A stretch of 64,000 bases of DNA. Source: JACVRW01 sp963811055 (GTDB taxonomy: Bacteria; Actinomycetota; Thermoleophilia; Solirubrobacterales; Thermoleophilaceae). The position numbers were made by a program, and so were the translations under genes. The notes under the pieces were generated by a model. The model ran no database searches. It was not told the origin of the DNA and saw only the letters and a list, made by a program, of their open reading frames with translations. Position 1 is the stretch's first letter. Each line of letters begins with the position of its first letter. Below are positions 49,211 to 56,908 of the stretch, piece after piece. Where the stretch lies: contig CAWEPQ010000019.1 of NCBI GenBank assembly GCA_963811055.1, positions 496,001 through 560,000 on the forward strand. The letters are read 5' to 3'.

Positions 49211-51930
49211 CGGTCGCCGAGCCCGACGCTGAGCAGGTGCAGCTCGCGGCCGCGTCGAACGGCCTCGCGCCGGTCTGCCACGTCGAGCTTGCGGTAGACG
49301 TGCTTGAGGTGCGTCTTGACGGTGTTCACCGACACGAACATCTCAGCCGCGATCTCCGAATTGGACATCATCGTGGGGAGGAAGCGAAGCACAGCGAGCT
49401 CGCGGTCGCTCAGCGGCTCGAGCAGTACCGGGCCTCGAGGCCGGTCCTCGGGGGAACCCTGTTCGAGGGTGTTGAGCAGCTCGCCCGCGAATGCGCGGTG
49501 GCGGGTGCCGTGCCGGATGCGGCGCCGGAGCAGCGACTTCAGTGGCGCGCCGAAGTGCAGGACGGCGTCGGCGTAGCCGCGCGGCTCGGCCAGATCCAGC
49601 GCGCGTTCGAGCGCGTTGAGGGCGCCCTCCGCGTCGTTGAGGCAGTCGCGTGCCACCGATTCGATCACCCGCGCCTCGATGGTCGTGAACGGAAGCACCG
49701 GCGGGCGTCCGGCGGCAAGGTAGGCGTTCACGGTCTCCACGGCGGCCTCGGGGTGCCCGCTCGCGAGCTCGAGCGCGGCGATGCCGATCGCGAGGTCGGG
49801 AGCATCTCCGTCGGTCTCCAGCTCGGCGAGCACCGACCACGCCCGTTCGGGCTCTCCCAGCAAGAGCCGGAGCTCGGCCTCCACGAGGGCCGCGGAGACG
49901 CTCAGGAAGTCGGGGATCGGCCTCGGCGCGGCTTCGAACGCCGCGCGCAGGCCCTCGAGGGCCGGAAGCGACTCGCCGCGCATCAGCAGGAGGCGGGCGC
50001 GCACGAGTGCCACGGTGGTCGGCAGCAGCCGGTCGCCTGAGCCCGCGAGCGCGGCCTCCGCCCGGTCGGCGGACAGCTCGGCGTCGTCGAGCTCGTGCCA
50101 CCAGAGATGGGTGACCGCGAGCGTCACGTGGGCCATGGCCGTCTGGGGGAGGCCCGCCCACCCTCTCCGCTCGGCGAGCTCGAGCGCCTGGCGAGCGAGC
50201 TTGAAGCCGGCCGGCAGATTCCCGCGCCGCACGTCCGCCGCGGCCCCGTAGGAATGAGCGACGAGCAGGACGTGGTCGTTCCCACAGGCAGCCGCATGCC
50301 CGGCCGCCGCGATCAGGCGATCGGCCGCCGCGTCGGCGTTCCCGGCCCAGAACTCGGCGATGCCGAGCTGGGCGAGGGTGAAGGCGCGGACGTCCGCCGT
50401 CACGGCTCGGTCCCACGGATCGTCGAGCACCGCCCGCGCGGCGGTGAGCGCCTTGCGCAGGTGCCCCCGCGATCGCGCCCGGTAGAGGTCGGTGGCCGTG
50501 GCGCTGACCGCGAAGCGATGGGCGCGGTCCGGAGGCAGGCCCCTGGCCAGGCCGTGGGCCAGCGTGAGGAACGCGCCCGCCCGGGCATCCTCTCCGGCGT
50601 CGAGCAGGATCCCGGCCAGTGCCAGGGCGAGCTCGGCGTGCCCGGCCACGACCTCCGCCGGGATCCGGTCCACCACCTCGAGGAGCTCGGCGCCCTCCCC
50701 CCGGGCGACGAGGCTCAGCCAGTGCCGGCCGAGCACGTCCGCTGCCAGCTCCCAGTCCTGTCCGAGCATCGCGTGGCGAAGGGCGGGGAGCACCTCGTCT
50801 CGCGCGCCATACCAGCGTCCCGCACGCGCATGGAGCTCGGGCCGGTCCCGTGGCATGCGGCGGCTGAGCTCGACACGCAGCAGCTCCCGGAGGAGGGGGT
50901 GGTAGGCGAACCAGAGCCCCTGGTCGTCGAGCGGTGTGACGAGCACCCCCCGGCGCACGAGCTCCTCGAGGCGAGGTTGACCGCCGTCGGCCTGGGTGAG
51001 CGCGTCGGCGAGCGAGCCGTTCAGCTGCTCCACGACCGCAGTGCGGAGCAAAAAGTCGAGTGTGTCGGCCGGCTGACGAGAGACCATCTCGCTCATCAGG
51101 TAGTCGCTCACGGCGCGATCGTCGCCGGCGAAGCCGCGGATGAAGCCGCTGGGATCGGGGTGGTCTTGGAGCGACAGCGCCGCGAGCCGGAGCCCCGCGG
51201 CCCAGCCCTCTGTCCGCTTCCAGAGCAGCTCCAAGTCGTGATCGCCGATCGACAGGTCCAGTGCGCCGAGCAGCTCCCGGGTCTCGCCGGCGGTGAACGC
51301 GAGGTCGGCGTTCCTGACCTCGCCGAGGCGGCCCGCGATGCGCAGTCGCTGGAGGCGGAGCGAGGGGTCGGACCGGGTGACCAGCACGAGGTGCAGCCGA
51401 TCGGAAGCGTGATCGAGCAGCATGTCGAGGTCGCGCATCACGGCCGCGTCGGTCACCTCGTGGAAGTCGTCGAGAATCAGCACCATCGGCTCCGGCAGCG
51501 ACTCGAGCGCCGCCACGAAGCCGGGAAGGAAGGTGCCGGGGCGCCCGCGGCCGGGCGCGGCGATGCCGTCGAGCCGCTCGCCGGCGCGTTCCATCGCGGC
51601 GATCACCTCGGTCCAGAAGCCGCGCCGTGAGTTGGCCTCCGGGCCGAGCCCGAGCCATGCCACGGGCCGCCGGGGCTCGTGGGCCGCGGCCCAGCTCGCG
51701 AGCAGGGCGGTCTTGCCGGCCCCTGCGGGGGCCGCGATCAGGGCCACCGGGCGCTCCACCGCCCGGTCCAGCTTGGCGGTCACACGCGGCCGCTCCACCA
51801 TTCCCGGGGGAATGGGTGGCGCGACCAGCTTCGTGGCCAGGACCAACTCCCGCTCCGTGGGATCTGCCGCCGTGTGATTCCCTTCGCCGAAAGGGGGGTG
51901 AGACTGGAGAGTCTCTCCGCCGCGGATCAC
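49207..51930 (-). CDS. MalT-like large ATP-binding LuxR-family transcriptional regulator, second copy
   Basis: Up to 907 residues. ATKLVAPPIPPGMVERPRV is the usual MalT start, Walker A is AAPAGAGKTALLASW, Walker B MVLILDDFHEV, then KRTEGWAAGLRLAALSLQD. A TPR-like middle leads to the C-terminal HTH SDRELAVLRFLPTMMSNSEIAAEMFVSVNTVKTHLKHVYRKLDV. Paralogous to the protein at 41664, but longer. GTG 51930 is the farthest start; the true one may be up to 30 codons downstream. Coupled to DUF202. Candidate regulator only. Confidence 0.86.
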   Translation of the reverse strand: MIRGGETLQSHPPFGEGNHTAADPTERELVLATKLVAPPIPPGMVERPRVTAKLDRAVERPVALIAAPAGAGKTALLASWAAAHEPRRPVAWLGLGPEANSRRGFWTEVIAAMERAGERLDGIAAPGRGRPGTFLPGFVAALESLPEPMVLILDDFHEVTDAAVMRDLDMLLDHASDRLHLVLVTRSDPSLRLQRLRIAGRLGEVRNADLAFTAGETRELLGALDLSIGDHDLELLWKRTEGWAAGLRLAALSLQDHPDPSGFIRGFAGDDRAVSDYLMSEMVSRQPADTLDFLLRTAVVEQLNGSLADALTQADGGQPRLEELVRRGVLVTPLDDQGLWFAYHPLLRELLRVELSRRMPRDRPELHARAGRWYGARDEVLPALRHAMLGQDWELAADVLGRHWLSLVARGEGAELLEVVDRIPAEVVAGHAELALALAGILLDAGEDARAGAFLTLAHGLARGLPPDRAHRFAVSATATDLYRARSRGHLRKALTAARAVLDDPWDRAVTADVRAFTLAQLGIAEFWAGNADAAADRLIAAAGHAAACGNDHVLLVAHSYGAAADVRRGNLPAGFKLARQALELAERRGWAGLPQTAMAHVTLAVTHLWWHELDDAELSADRAEAALAGSGDRLLPTTVALVRARLLLMRGESLPALEGLRAAFEAAPRPIPDFLSVSAALVEAELRLLLGEPERAWSVLAELETDGDAPDLAIGIAALELASGHPEAAVETVNAYLAAGRPPVLPFTTIEARVIESVARDCLNDAEGALNALERALDLAEPRGYADAVLHFGAPLKSLLRRRIRHGTRHRAFAGELLNTLEQGSPEDRPRGPVLLEPLSDRELAVLRFLPTMMSNSEIAAEMFVSVNTVKTHLKHVYRKLDVADRREAVRRGRELHLLSVGLGDR

Positions 51931-51949
51931 CAGGTCAAGTCCGGCGGTT

Positions 51950-51955
51950 TAGGGT
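51950..51955 (+). promoter_or_regulatory. -10 element of a leaderless promoter for the ZIP gene
   Basis: TAGGGT lies 8-13 bases before ATG 51963. The same hexamer at the same distance precedes acnA. Confidence 0.5.
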
Positions 51956-51962
51956 GCGTTGG

Positions 51963-52661
51963 ATGGGAGCGGCGCTCGGCTGGGGTGCGCTGGCGGCCTC
52001 GTCGCTGGTGATCGGGGCACTGATCGGCCTCGCGCGCCCGTGGCCAAAGTCGCTCGTGGGGCTCGTGCTCGGATTCGGCGCGGGTGCCCTCGTGAGCGCG
52101 GTCAGCTTCGAGCTCGCCCAGGAGGGCGTGGAGATCGGCGGAGCCGGGTCGGTGGCCGTCGGCATGACCGCCGGTGCGCTCGCGTTCTACTTCCTCGACG
52201 GCCTGGTCGAGCGCCGGACCCAGGGCTCGGCGGCCGGCTCGTCGCTGGCGCTCGGCGCGTTCCTCGACGGCATTCCGGAGCAGCTGGTGCTGGGCCTGGG
52301 ACTGGCCGCCGGTGGCGGCATCAGCGTGGGTCTGCTTGCCGCCATCTTCGTGTCCAACCTGCCCGAGGCCGTGGGCTCGGCGGCCGCGATGCTGGGAGGC
52401 GGGCGCGACAAGCGGACGATCGTCCGCATGTGGATCGCTGTGGCGGTGGTGTGCACGATCGCGTCGGGGATCGGCTACGGCATCGCGGACTCCACCGGCG
52501 ACGTGCTGGAGGGCGGCGTGAACGGGTTTGCCGCCGGCGCGCTCCTGGTGATGCTCGTGGACTCGATGATCCCGGAGGCCACCCGGCAGGCCGGGCGCAA
52601 GACGGGGCTCGTGACGGCACTCGGCTTCGCCGTCGCGTCCGGCCTTTCCGGGATCGCTTAG
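51963..52661 (+). CDS. ZIP-family metal transporter
   Basis: 232 residues with about seven to eight helices. The metal-site helices are recognisable: LALGAFLDGIPEQLVLGLGLAAGGG (in place of the usual HxxPEG) and FVSNLPEAVGSAAAM (NxPE). ALLVMLVDSMIPEA ends the conserved core. The first motif has Asp and Glu where His is common, so metal preference (zinc, iron or manganese) is open. Leaderless start at 51963. It ends four bases before the convergent DUF7144 gene. Confidence 0.83.
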   Translation: MGAALGWGALAASSLVIGALIGLARPWPKSLVGLVLGFGAGALVSAVSFELAQEGVEIGGAGSVAVGMTAGALAFYFLDGLVERRTQGSAAGSSLALGAFLDGIPEQLVLGLGLAAGGGISVGLLAAIFVSNLPEAVGSAAAMLGGGRDKRTIVRMWIAVAVVCTIASGIGYGIADSTGDVLEGGVNGFAAGALLVMLVDSMIPEATRQAGRKTGLVTALGFAVASGLSGIA

Positions 52662-52664
52662 GGC

Positions 52665-52991
52665 TCAGATCACCGACCAGATCGGATATGCCCCGATGGA
52701 CATCAGCGCTCCGATCGCGTTCAGGCCGGCGAACGCGATTCCCACGACCGCCGCGAAGTCGCTCCCCGCGAAGATGGCCATCGCGGTGAACACCTGAGCG
52801 GCTCCGATTGCCAGGTAGACGATCCCCCAGAGCGTCAGGTCGCCGAAGAGCAGCTCGTCGGCCACGAAGTGGTCGTCACCGACCAGGGCCGCGACTCCCC
52901 AGATCAGGTTGAAGGTGCCGAGCACCAGGATCATCGTTGCGGCGAACGTGGCCCAACCCGTGCCCTGGCGTGGTGTTCGCGAAGCCTCCAT
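52665..52991 (-). CDS. DUF7144-type small membrane protein, second copy
   Basis: 108 residues, four helices: TFAATMILVLGTFNLIWGVAALVGDDHFV, then LTLWGIVYLAIGAAQVFTAMAIFAGSDFAAVVGIAFAGLNAIGALMSIGAYPIWSVI. It parallels the protein at 41165 segment by segment, but ends without the fifth hydrophobic stretch. ATG 52991 is 45 bases from the centre of box g, with GACAAT (53000-53005) at -10 distance, so it should be leaderless and box-controlled. Function unknown. Confidence 0.78.
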   Translation of the reverse strand: MEASRTPRQGTGWATFAATMILVLGTFNLIWGVAALVGDDHFVADELLFGDLTLWGIVYLAIGAAQVFTAMAIFAGSDFAAVVGIAFAGLNAIGALMSIGAYPIWSVI

Positions 52992-53015
52992 GTCGTCCTA
53001 TTGTCCGGGGCCTCC

Positions 53016-53044
53016 GGGTGAGGGTGATCACCCGCTTAGGGTGA
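53016..53044 (-). promoter_or_regulatory. TCACCC box (g), with two extra half-sites, upstream of DUF7144
   Basis: TCACCCGCTTAGGGTGA spans 53028-53044. Directly before it on the plus strand are two more GGGTGA units at 53016-53021 and 53022-53027, giving four half-sites in 29 bases. The minus-strand layout (-10 at 31, ATG at 45) is the standard one. The plus gene starts only 19 bases from the centre, so it cannot use the box in the same way. Confidence 0.72.
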
Positions 53045-53054
53045 GAGAGGAAAC

Positions 53055-53801
53055 ATGAGCGCCGACCGCGTCACATGGGCCGGGCACTCCACAGTGCTCA
53101 TCGAGATCGGCGGCGCTCGCGTGCTCACCGATCCCGTGCTCCGTGCACGCGTCGCACACCTGCGCCGCCACGGGGAGGTGCCGTCCGGTGAGCTGGTGGA
53201 GCGTCTGGACGCCGTGCTCATCTCGCACTTGCACTACGACCATCTCGACGTGCCGTCCCTGCGCGGGATCGCGGGGCACGTGAGGGCATTCGGCCCGCGC
53301 GGGGCAGGAGCGCTGCTGGCGCGCGCGGGATTCGACGCCGTGGAGGAGCTGCGTCCCGGAGACGTGAGCGCGGTGGGCGCGGTGGGCGTGTCGGCCGTAC
53401 CGGCCGCGCACGATCCGCGGCGCCGGCCGCTCGGGCCGCGGGCGGATCCGCTCGGCTTCGTGCTGGAGGCCGGCGTCCGCGTCTACTTCGCCGGCGACAC
53501 GGACCTGTTCGACGGCATGAGCGAGATCGGGCCGGTGGACCTGGCCCTCCTGCCCGTGGCCGGCTGGGGCCCTGAGCTCGGTAACGGCGGGCACCTGGAT
53601 CCCGAGTCGGCGGCCCGCGCCGCCGCGCTGATCCGCCCGAAGGTGGCCGTGCCGATCCATTGGGGCACCCTCCACCCGCGTGGGCGCCGCCTCGGCGACT
53701 GGTTCACCGAGCCGGCCCGCCGGTTTGCCGCTCACGCGGCGGAGCTGGCCCCCGAGGTGGACGTACGCATGCTCGCGCCCGGAGAGTCGCTGGCGCTGTA
53801 G
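53055..53801 (+). CDS. Metallo-beta-lactamase-fold hydrolase (UlaG-like), second copy
   Basis: 248 residues, paralogue of the protein at 46696: DRVTWAGHSTVLIEIGGARVLTDPVLRARVAHL at the start, zinc motif SHLHYDHLD, PAAHDPRRRPLG, VYFAGDTDLFDGMSEI and VPIHWGTLHPRGRR. The ATG at 53055 follows GAGAGGAAAC, a fair ribosome site. Box g overlaps its promoter region, but not at the activating distance, so the box might repress this gene when occupied. The PH-domain gene follows by 23 bases. Confidence 0.86.
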   Translation: MSADRVTWAGHSTVLIEIGGARVLTDPVLRARVAHLRRHGEVPSGELVERLDAVLISHLHYDHLDVPSLRGIAGHVRAFGPRGAGALLARAGFDAVEELRPGDVSAVGAVGVSAVPAAHDPRRRPLGPRADPLGFVLEAGVRVYFAGDTDLFDGMSEIGPVDLALLPVAGWGPELGNGGHLDPESAARAAALIRPKVAVPIHWGTLHPRGRRLGDWFTEPARRFAAHAAELAPEVDVRMLAPGESLAL

Positions 53802-53824
53802 GCGTGACAACATCCCGGCGGCAC

Positions 53825-54319
53825 ATGAACCTGCACGCCGACGAGCAACCGCTGTACGAGGGACGTCCCTCCTGGAGGGCGCTGATGTCGTTCTACGTCA
53901 GCGGGCTGGTGGCCGCACTGGTGCTCGGCGGCGTCCTCTGGCTGACGGCGTCGGCCGGGGCGGGCGCGGGCGTGGGCGTGGCGGTGTTCGTCCTCACGCT
54001 CGTGATCGGATACGTGCGCCGGCTGTTCACGAAGTACCTGATCACCAACCGGCGGCTGCGCATCACGCGGGGCATCGTGCGCCGCAACGTCCAGGAGACC
54101 CGCCTCGACCGGGTGCAGAACGTGAACTACTCCCAGGGCGTGATCGACCGCCTCTTCAAGGTCGGCACGGTCGACTTCGACACCGCCGGCACCGACGACT
54201 CCGAGTTCCGGTTCGAGTGGGTGAACCGGCCAGACGCGGTCGTCCGGGCAGTGGATGAGGCGATCGCCGCGTACGCGGCCGCCGCGCCGGACCCGCCTCG
54301 CCCGCCCGTAGCCGGCTAG
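53825..54319 (+). CDS. Bacterial PH-domain (bPH2, YdbS-like) membrane protein
   Basis: 164 residues: a short N-terminal EQPLYEGRPSWRAL segment, two helices (about 20-40 and 42-62), then one bPH2 domain with KYLITNRRLRITRGIVRRNVQETRLDRVQNVNYSQGVIDRLFKVGTVDFDTAG. The domain is complete and typical. Function unknown; such proteins sit in the cytoplasmic membrane. ATG 53825, with an alternative GTG 20 bases upstream. Probably co-transcribed with the metallo-beta-lactamase-fold gene. Confidence 0.8.
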   Translation: MNLHADEQPLYEGRPSWRALMSFYVSGLVAALVLGGVLWLTASAGAGAGVGVAVFVLTLVIGYVRRLFTKYLITNRRLRITRGIVRRNVQETRLDRVQNVNYSQGVIDRLFKVGTVDFDTAGTDDSEFRFEWVNRPDAVVRAVDEAIAAYAAAAPDPPRPPVAG

Positions 54320-54335
54320 CACCCCTCGGCATCGC

Positions 54336-54365
54336 TCACCCCAAGCGGGTGAGGACGGCTCACCC
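54336..54365 (+). promoter_or_regulatory. TCACCC box (h), with a third half-site, before hdeD
   Basis: TCACCCCAAGCGGGTGA at 54336-54352 and a further TCACCC at 54360-54365, seven bases on. TACGCT (54376-54381) begins 32 bases from the palindrome centre and GTG 54388 lies at 44. The third half-site falls at -28 to -23 of the leaderless transcript. Confidence 0.75.
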
Positions 54366-54387
54366 GCCCGGCGCTTACGCTCCACGC

Positions 54388-54960
54388 GTGAACGACTCCC
54401 TCGAGGACATCAAGCGCTCCCGCGGCCTGCTGACGGTGGCCGGCGTGCTGGCCCTGCTGGCTGGAATGGGGGCGATCATCGTCCCGGCGGTGGCCTCGGT
54501 CGGTACCTCCGTATTCATCGGCATCGTGCTGCTCGTGGCCAGCATTCCGCTGGCGGTGCAGGCCTTCACGGCCGGCCATCTGGGCATCACCCTGCTGCGC
54601 CTGCTCGTCGCCGGGTTGACAGCGATCGCCGGGCTCTACCTGCTGGTGGCGCCGCTCGAGGGCACGTACACGCTCACCGTGATGCTCGTGATTTGGTTCG
54701 TGGCCATCGGCTTCGCGCGGCTGGCCGGCGGGCTGGCGCACCTGGGTACGCCCGGCGCGGGCGCCACCGCCTTCAGCGGACTGCTCTCGGTGATCCTCGG
54801 CATCCTCATCGCCGAGAAGCTCCCGAGCTCGGCGGACTGGGCCATCGGGCTGATCGTCGGGGTCGACTTCCTGTTCTTCGGGTTGAACTGCCTCTGGCTC
54901 GCCTACGCGGCGGGACACCTCCCGGAGACGGGCCCCACGGCCGAGCAGCCGGCGGTCTAG
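54388..54960 (+). CDS. HdeD-like (DUF308) membrane protein
   Basis: 190 residues with six helices in three pairs: RGLLTVAGVLALLAGMGAIIVPAVASVGTSVFIGIVLLVASIPLAVQAF, then LLRLLVAGLTAIAGLYLLVAPLEGTYTLTVMLVIWFVAIGFARLAGGL, then AFSGLLSVILGILIAEKLPSSADWAIGLIVGVDFLFFGLNCLWLAY. The layout is that of HdeD, linked to acid resistance in Escherichia coli; the mechanism is unknown. GTG 54388 is leaderless behind box h. Its stop overlaps the convergent 72-residue gene by four bases. Confidence 0.86.
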   Translation: MNDSLEDIKRSRGLLTVAGVLALLAGMGAIIVPAVASVGTSVFIGIVLLVASIPLAVQAFTAGHLGITLLRLLVAGLTAIAGLYLLVAPLEGTYTLTVMLVIWFVAIGFARLAGGLAHLGTPGAGATAFSGLLSVILGILIAEKLPSSADWAIGLIVGVDFLFFGLNCLWLAYAAGHLPETGPTAEQPAV

Positions 54961-55175
54961 TCCGGCTGCCCGGGGGGCAGCTGCCGTACCTCGATCAGCT
55001 CGAGGCCCAGCGACTGGATGCGCGCCAGGAGACCCTGGAGCTCCGACTGGTCACGGACCGGTCCCCTCATCACGGTCTCGGCCGGCTGGACGGCCGCCGT
55101 GAAGTCCTCGAAGGCGTGGCAGACGCTGTCGCTCAGCCGGCCCTTGATCCGGATCTCGTACCCCACGTCTGCCAT
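54957..55175 (-). CDS. 72-residue protein of unknown function under a TCACCC box
   Basis: Sequence runs YEIRIKGRLSDSVCHAFEDF, then ETVMRGPVRDQSELQGLLARIQSLGLELIEVRQLPPG. It looks like a small alpha/beta domain of the beta-alpha-beta kind, with one Cys. I recall similar short actinobacterial proteins without a known role. The ATG at 55175 is 45 bases from the centre of box i, with GAGTCT (55183-55188) as -10. Leaderless. It overlaps hdeD tail-to-tail, and the two share the same promoter layout. Confidence 0.72.
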   Translation of the reverse strand: MADVGYEIRIKGRLSDSVCHAFEDFTAAVQPAETVMRGPVRDQSELQGLLARIQSLGLELIEVRQLPPGQPD

Positions 55176-55198
55176 GACGCGCAGACTCGCGCGCCCGG

Positions 55199-55228
55199 GG
55201 GTGATGTTGCGTCACCCTCCAGGGGTGA
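55199..55228 (-). promoter_or_regulatory. TCACCC box (i), with a third half-site, before the 72-residue gene
   Basis: On the plus strand TCACCCTCCAGGGGTGA at 55212-55228 and an added GGGTGA at 55199-55204, seven bases away. Read on the minus strand this is box, N7, TCACCC, the same order as box h. The stop codon of the GGDEF gene (55212-55214) lies inside the palindrome. Confidence 0.75.
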
Positions 55229-56876
55229 CGTGGGCCGGTGCCGCGGCCGGCTGGGTCCGCGTCTGCGGGAGCGCGGCGAGGAGCGCGTCGACGATTCGAG
55301 CGTCGAACTGCGTTCCCTCGCACCGGCGCAACTCCGCCGCCGCGTCGTCGTGAGACATCGCGGCGCCGTACGGGCGCGCGCTTGTCATGGCCTCATACGC
55401 GTCGGCCACGGCGAGGACGCGCGCCTCGAGCGGAATCTGGTCGCCCTGAAGGCCCAGCGGATAGCCCGTGCCGTCCAGCCGCTCGTGATGGGCGAAGACC
55501 CATTCCGCGATGTCGGGCAGGTCGGCTCCGGCGAGCAGGCGCGCCCCGAGCTCCGGGTGCTTGCGCATCAGGACCCACTCGTCCTCGTCGAGCGGCCCGG
55601 GCTTCTGGAGCAGCGCGTCGCCCACCCCGACCTTGCCGATGTCGTGCAGCACCCCCGCCAGCGCCAGCCGCTCGACGGCGGGCAGGGGCAGGCCCAGGCC
55701 CGCCGCGATGGCGCGTGCGTAGCGGCCGACGTTCTGGGAGTGGTGCGCGGTGCTCGGGTCGCGGGTGTCGATGGTCTCGGCGAGCACGAGCACGGCGGAC
55801 AGTTGCCCGGGGCTCTGCGTGGCCGCGCCGGGCTCCCCGCGCACCACGTCCGCCACCACCTCGGCGTTGTAGAGCACGGTGCGATCGCGCCCAAGCTTCT
55901 TGGCGGCGTACAGGGCCTGATCGCCGGCCAGAAGGAGGTCGTCCGCGCTCTCGCCGTCGTCGGGGAAGCAGGTCACGCCTACGCTGATCGTCAGCGGCGC
56001 CTCCGTGTCCACGAAGGCGGCCTTGACCGCACGCCGCAGCCGCTCGGCCACGAGCAGGGCATCGTGCTTGGCGGCCTCGGGCAGCACGAGCGCGAACTCC
56101 TCGCCGCCCAGCCTGGCCGGGAGGTCGACGTTGCGGGTGAGCCGGGTCATCTGACCGGCCACGCGCTTCAACACCTCGTCGCCGCCGGGATGCCCAAGGC
56201 GATCGTTCACCCGCTTGAAGTGATCCAGGTCTGCCACGAGGAGGCTCACCGGGCGCCCACCGCGCAGCGCCCGCTCGAGCTCGAGCTCGAGCGCCTCGCG
56301 GAACGCGCGGCGGTTGCTGAGCCCGGTCAGCGGATCCGTGTGCGCCGCCGATGCCAGGCGCTCGATCAGACGCTCGACGTTGGCCTTGAGGGCGCCCACC
56401 AGCACTCCGGCCAACACCACGGTGCCCACCGTGATCAGCCACTGCTCCTCGGCCGCAGGTGGGCGCTCGCTCGTCAGCACGAGGCCGAAGGCAGCGGCCA
56501 CGCCCACGAGCTGCACCAGGGCCGCGCGCGGTGAGAGGAAGTAGACGGACTCGATGGCGATCCACACGTAGAAGAGCGAGTAGACGCCGGTGCGCTCCTC
56601 GGTGAAGTGGATCGACAGCGACACCAGCACCGTCCCGATCAGCAGCGCGGCGGCAATCTCCGGGTCGGTCACCCGCCATCCGCGCAGCAGGAGGAAGGCG
56701 CCCACCAGCAGCGCGACCGCGTCCACGGCGAGGAGCCCCCGCACGTCGGTGCCGGGAGGTTGGGGAAGCGCCATCGACGCGAGCGCGAGCGTGGCCCCGG
56801 CCGCGTACGCGAAGCCGAGGAAGCGCGCGGCGCTACGCGGATCGTTCAGCGAGTCCGGCGCGGCACTGGACCTCAT
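55212..56876 (-). CDS. Cyclic-di-GMP enzyme with GGDEF and HD-GYP domains
   Basis: 554 residues. Six or so helices fill 17-165. The GGDEF domain (about 185-340) has active-site LGGEEF and, five residues earlier, RNVD, an inhibitory-site RxxD. The HD-GYP domain (about 355-540) has HDIGK and HHERLDGTGYP. Both appear competent, so the protein could make or break cyclic-di-GMP. ATG 56876 was chosen; the open frame runs far upstream across the CLC gene, but is only a shadow there. Signals received by the membrane part are unknown. Confidence 0.9.
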   Translation of the reverse strand: MRSSAAPDSLNDPRSAARFLGFAYAAGATLALASMALPQPPGTDVRGLLAVDAVALLVGAFLLLRGWRVTDPEIAAALLIGTVLVSLSIHFTEERTGVYSLFYVWIAIESVYFLSPRAALVQLVGVAAAFGLVLTSERPPAAEEQWLITVGTVVLAGVLVGALKANVERLIERLASAAHTDPLTGLSNRRAFREALELELERALRGGRPVSLLVADLDHFKRVNDRLGHPGGDEVLKRVAGQMTRLTRNVDLPARLGGEEFALVLPEAAKHDALLVAERLRRAVKAAFVDTEAPLTISVGVTCFPDDGESADDLLLAGDQALYAAKKLGRDRTVLYNAEVVADVVRGEPGAATQSPGQLSAVLVLAETIDTRDPSTAHHSQNVGRYARAIAAGLGLPLPAVERLALAGVLHDIGKVGVGDALLQKPGPLDEDEWVLMRKHPELGARLLAGADLPDIAEWVFAHHERLDGTGYPLGLQGDQIPLEARVLAVADAYEAMTSARPYGAAMSHDDAAAELRRCEGTQFDARIVDALLAALPQTRTQPAAAPAHVTPGG

Positions 56877-56908
56877 GTAAAGACGTATCGACCGGGTGGC
56901 CCCGCGCC

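Noticed and set aside
51884..51900. CCCTTCG/GAAAGGGG inverted repeat followed by GGGTGA near the ZIP gene
   Set aside because: It has only one GGGTGA half, with no TCACCC at the five-base spacing, and lies inside the start region of the LuxR gene. Not counted as a TCACCC box.
53028..53055. Box g as activator of the metallo-beta-lactamase-fold gene at 53055
   Set aside because: The centre is only 19 bases from the ATG, so the box would cover the transcript start. The geometry fits the minus-strand DUF7144 gene instead.
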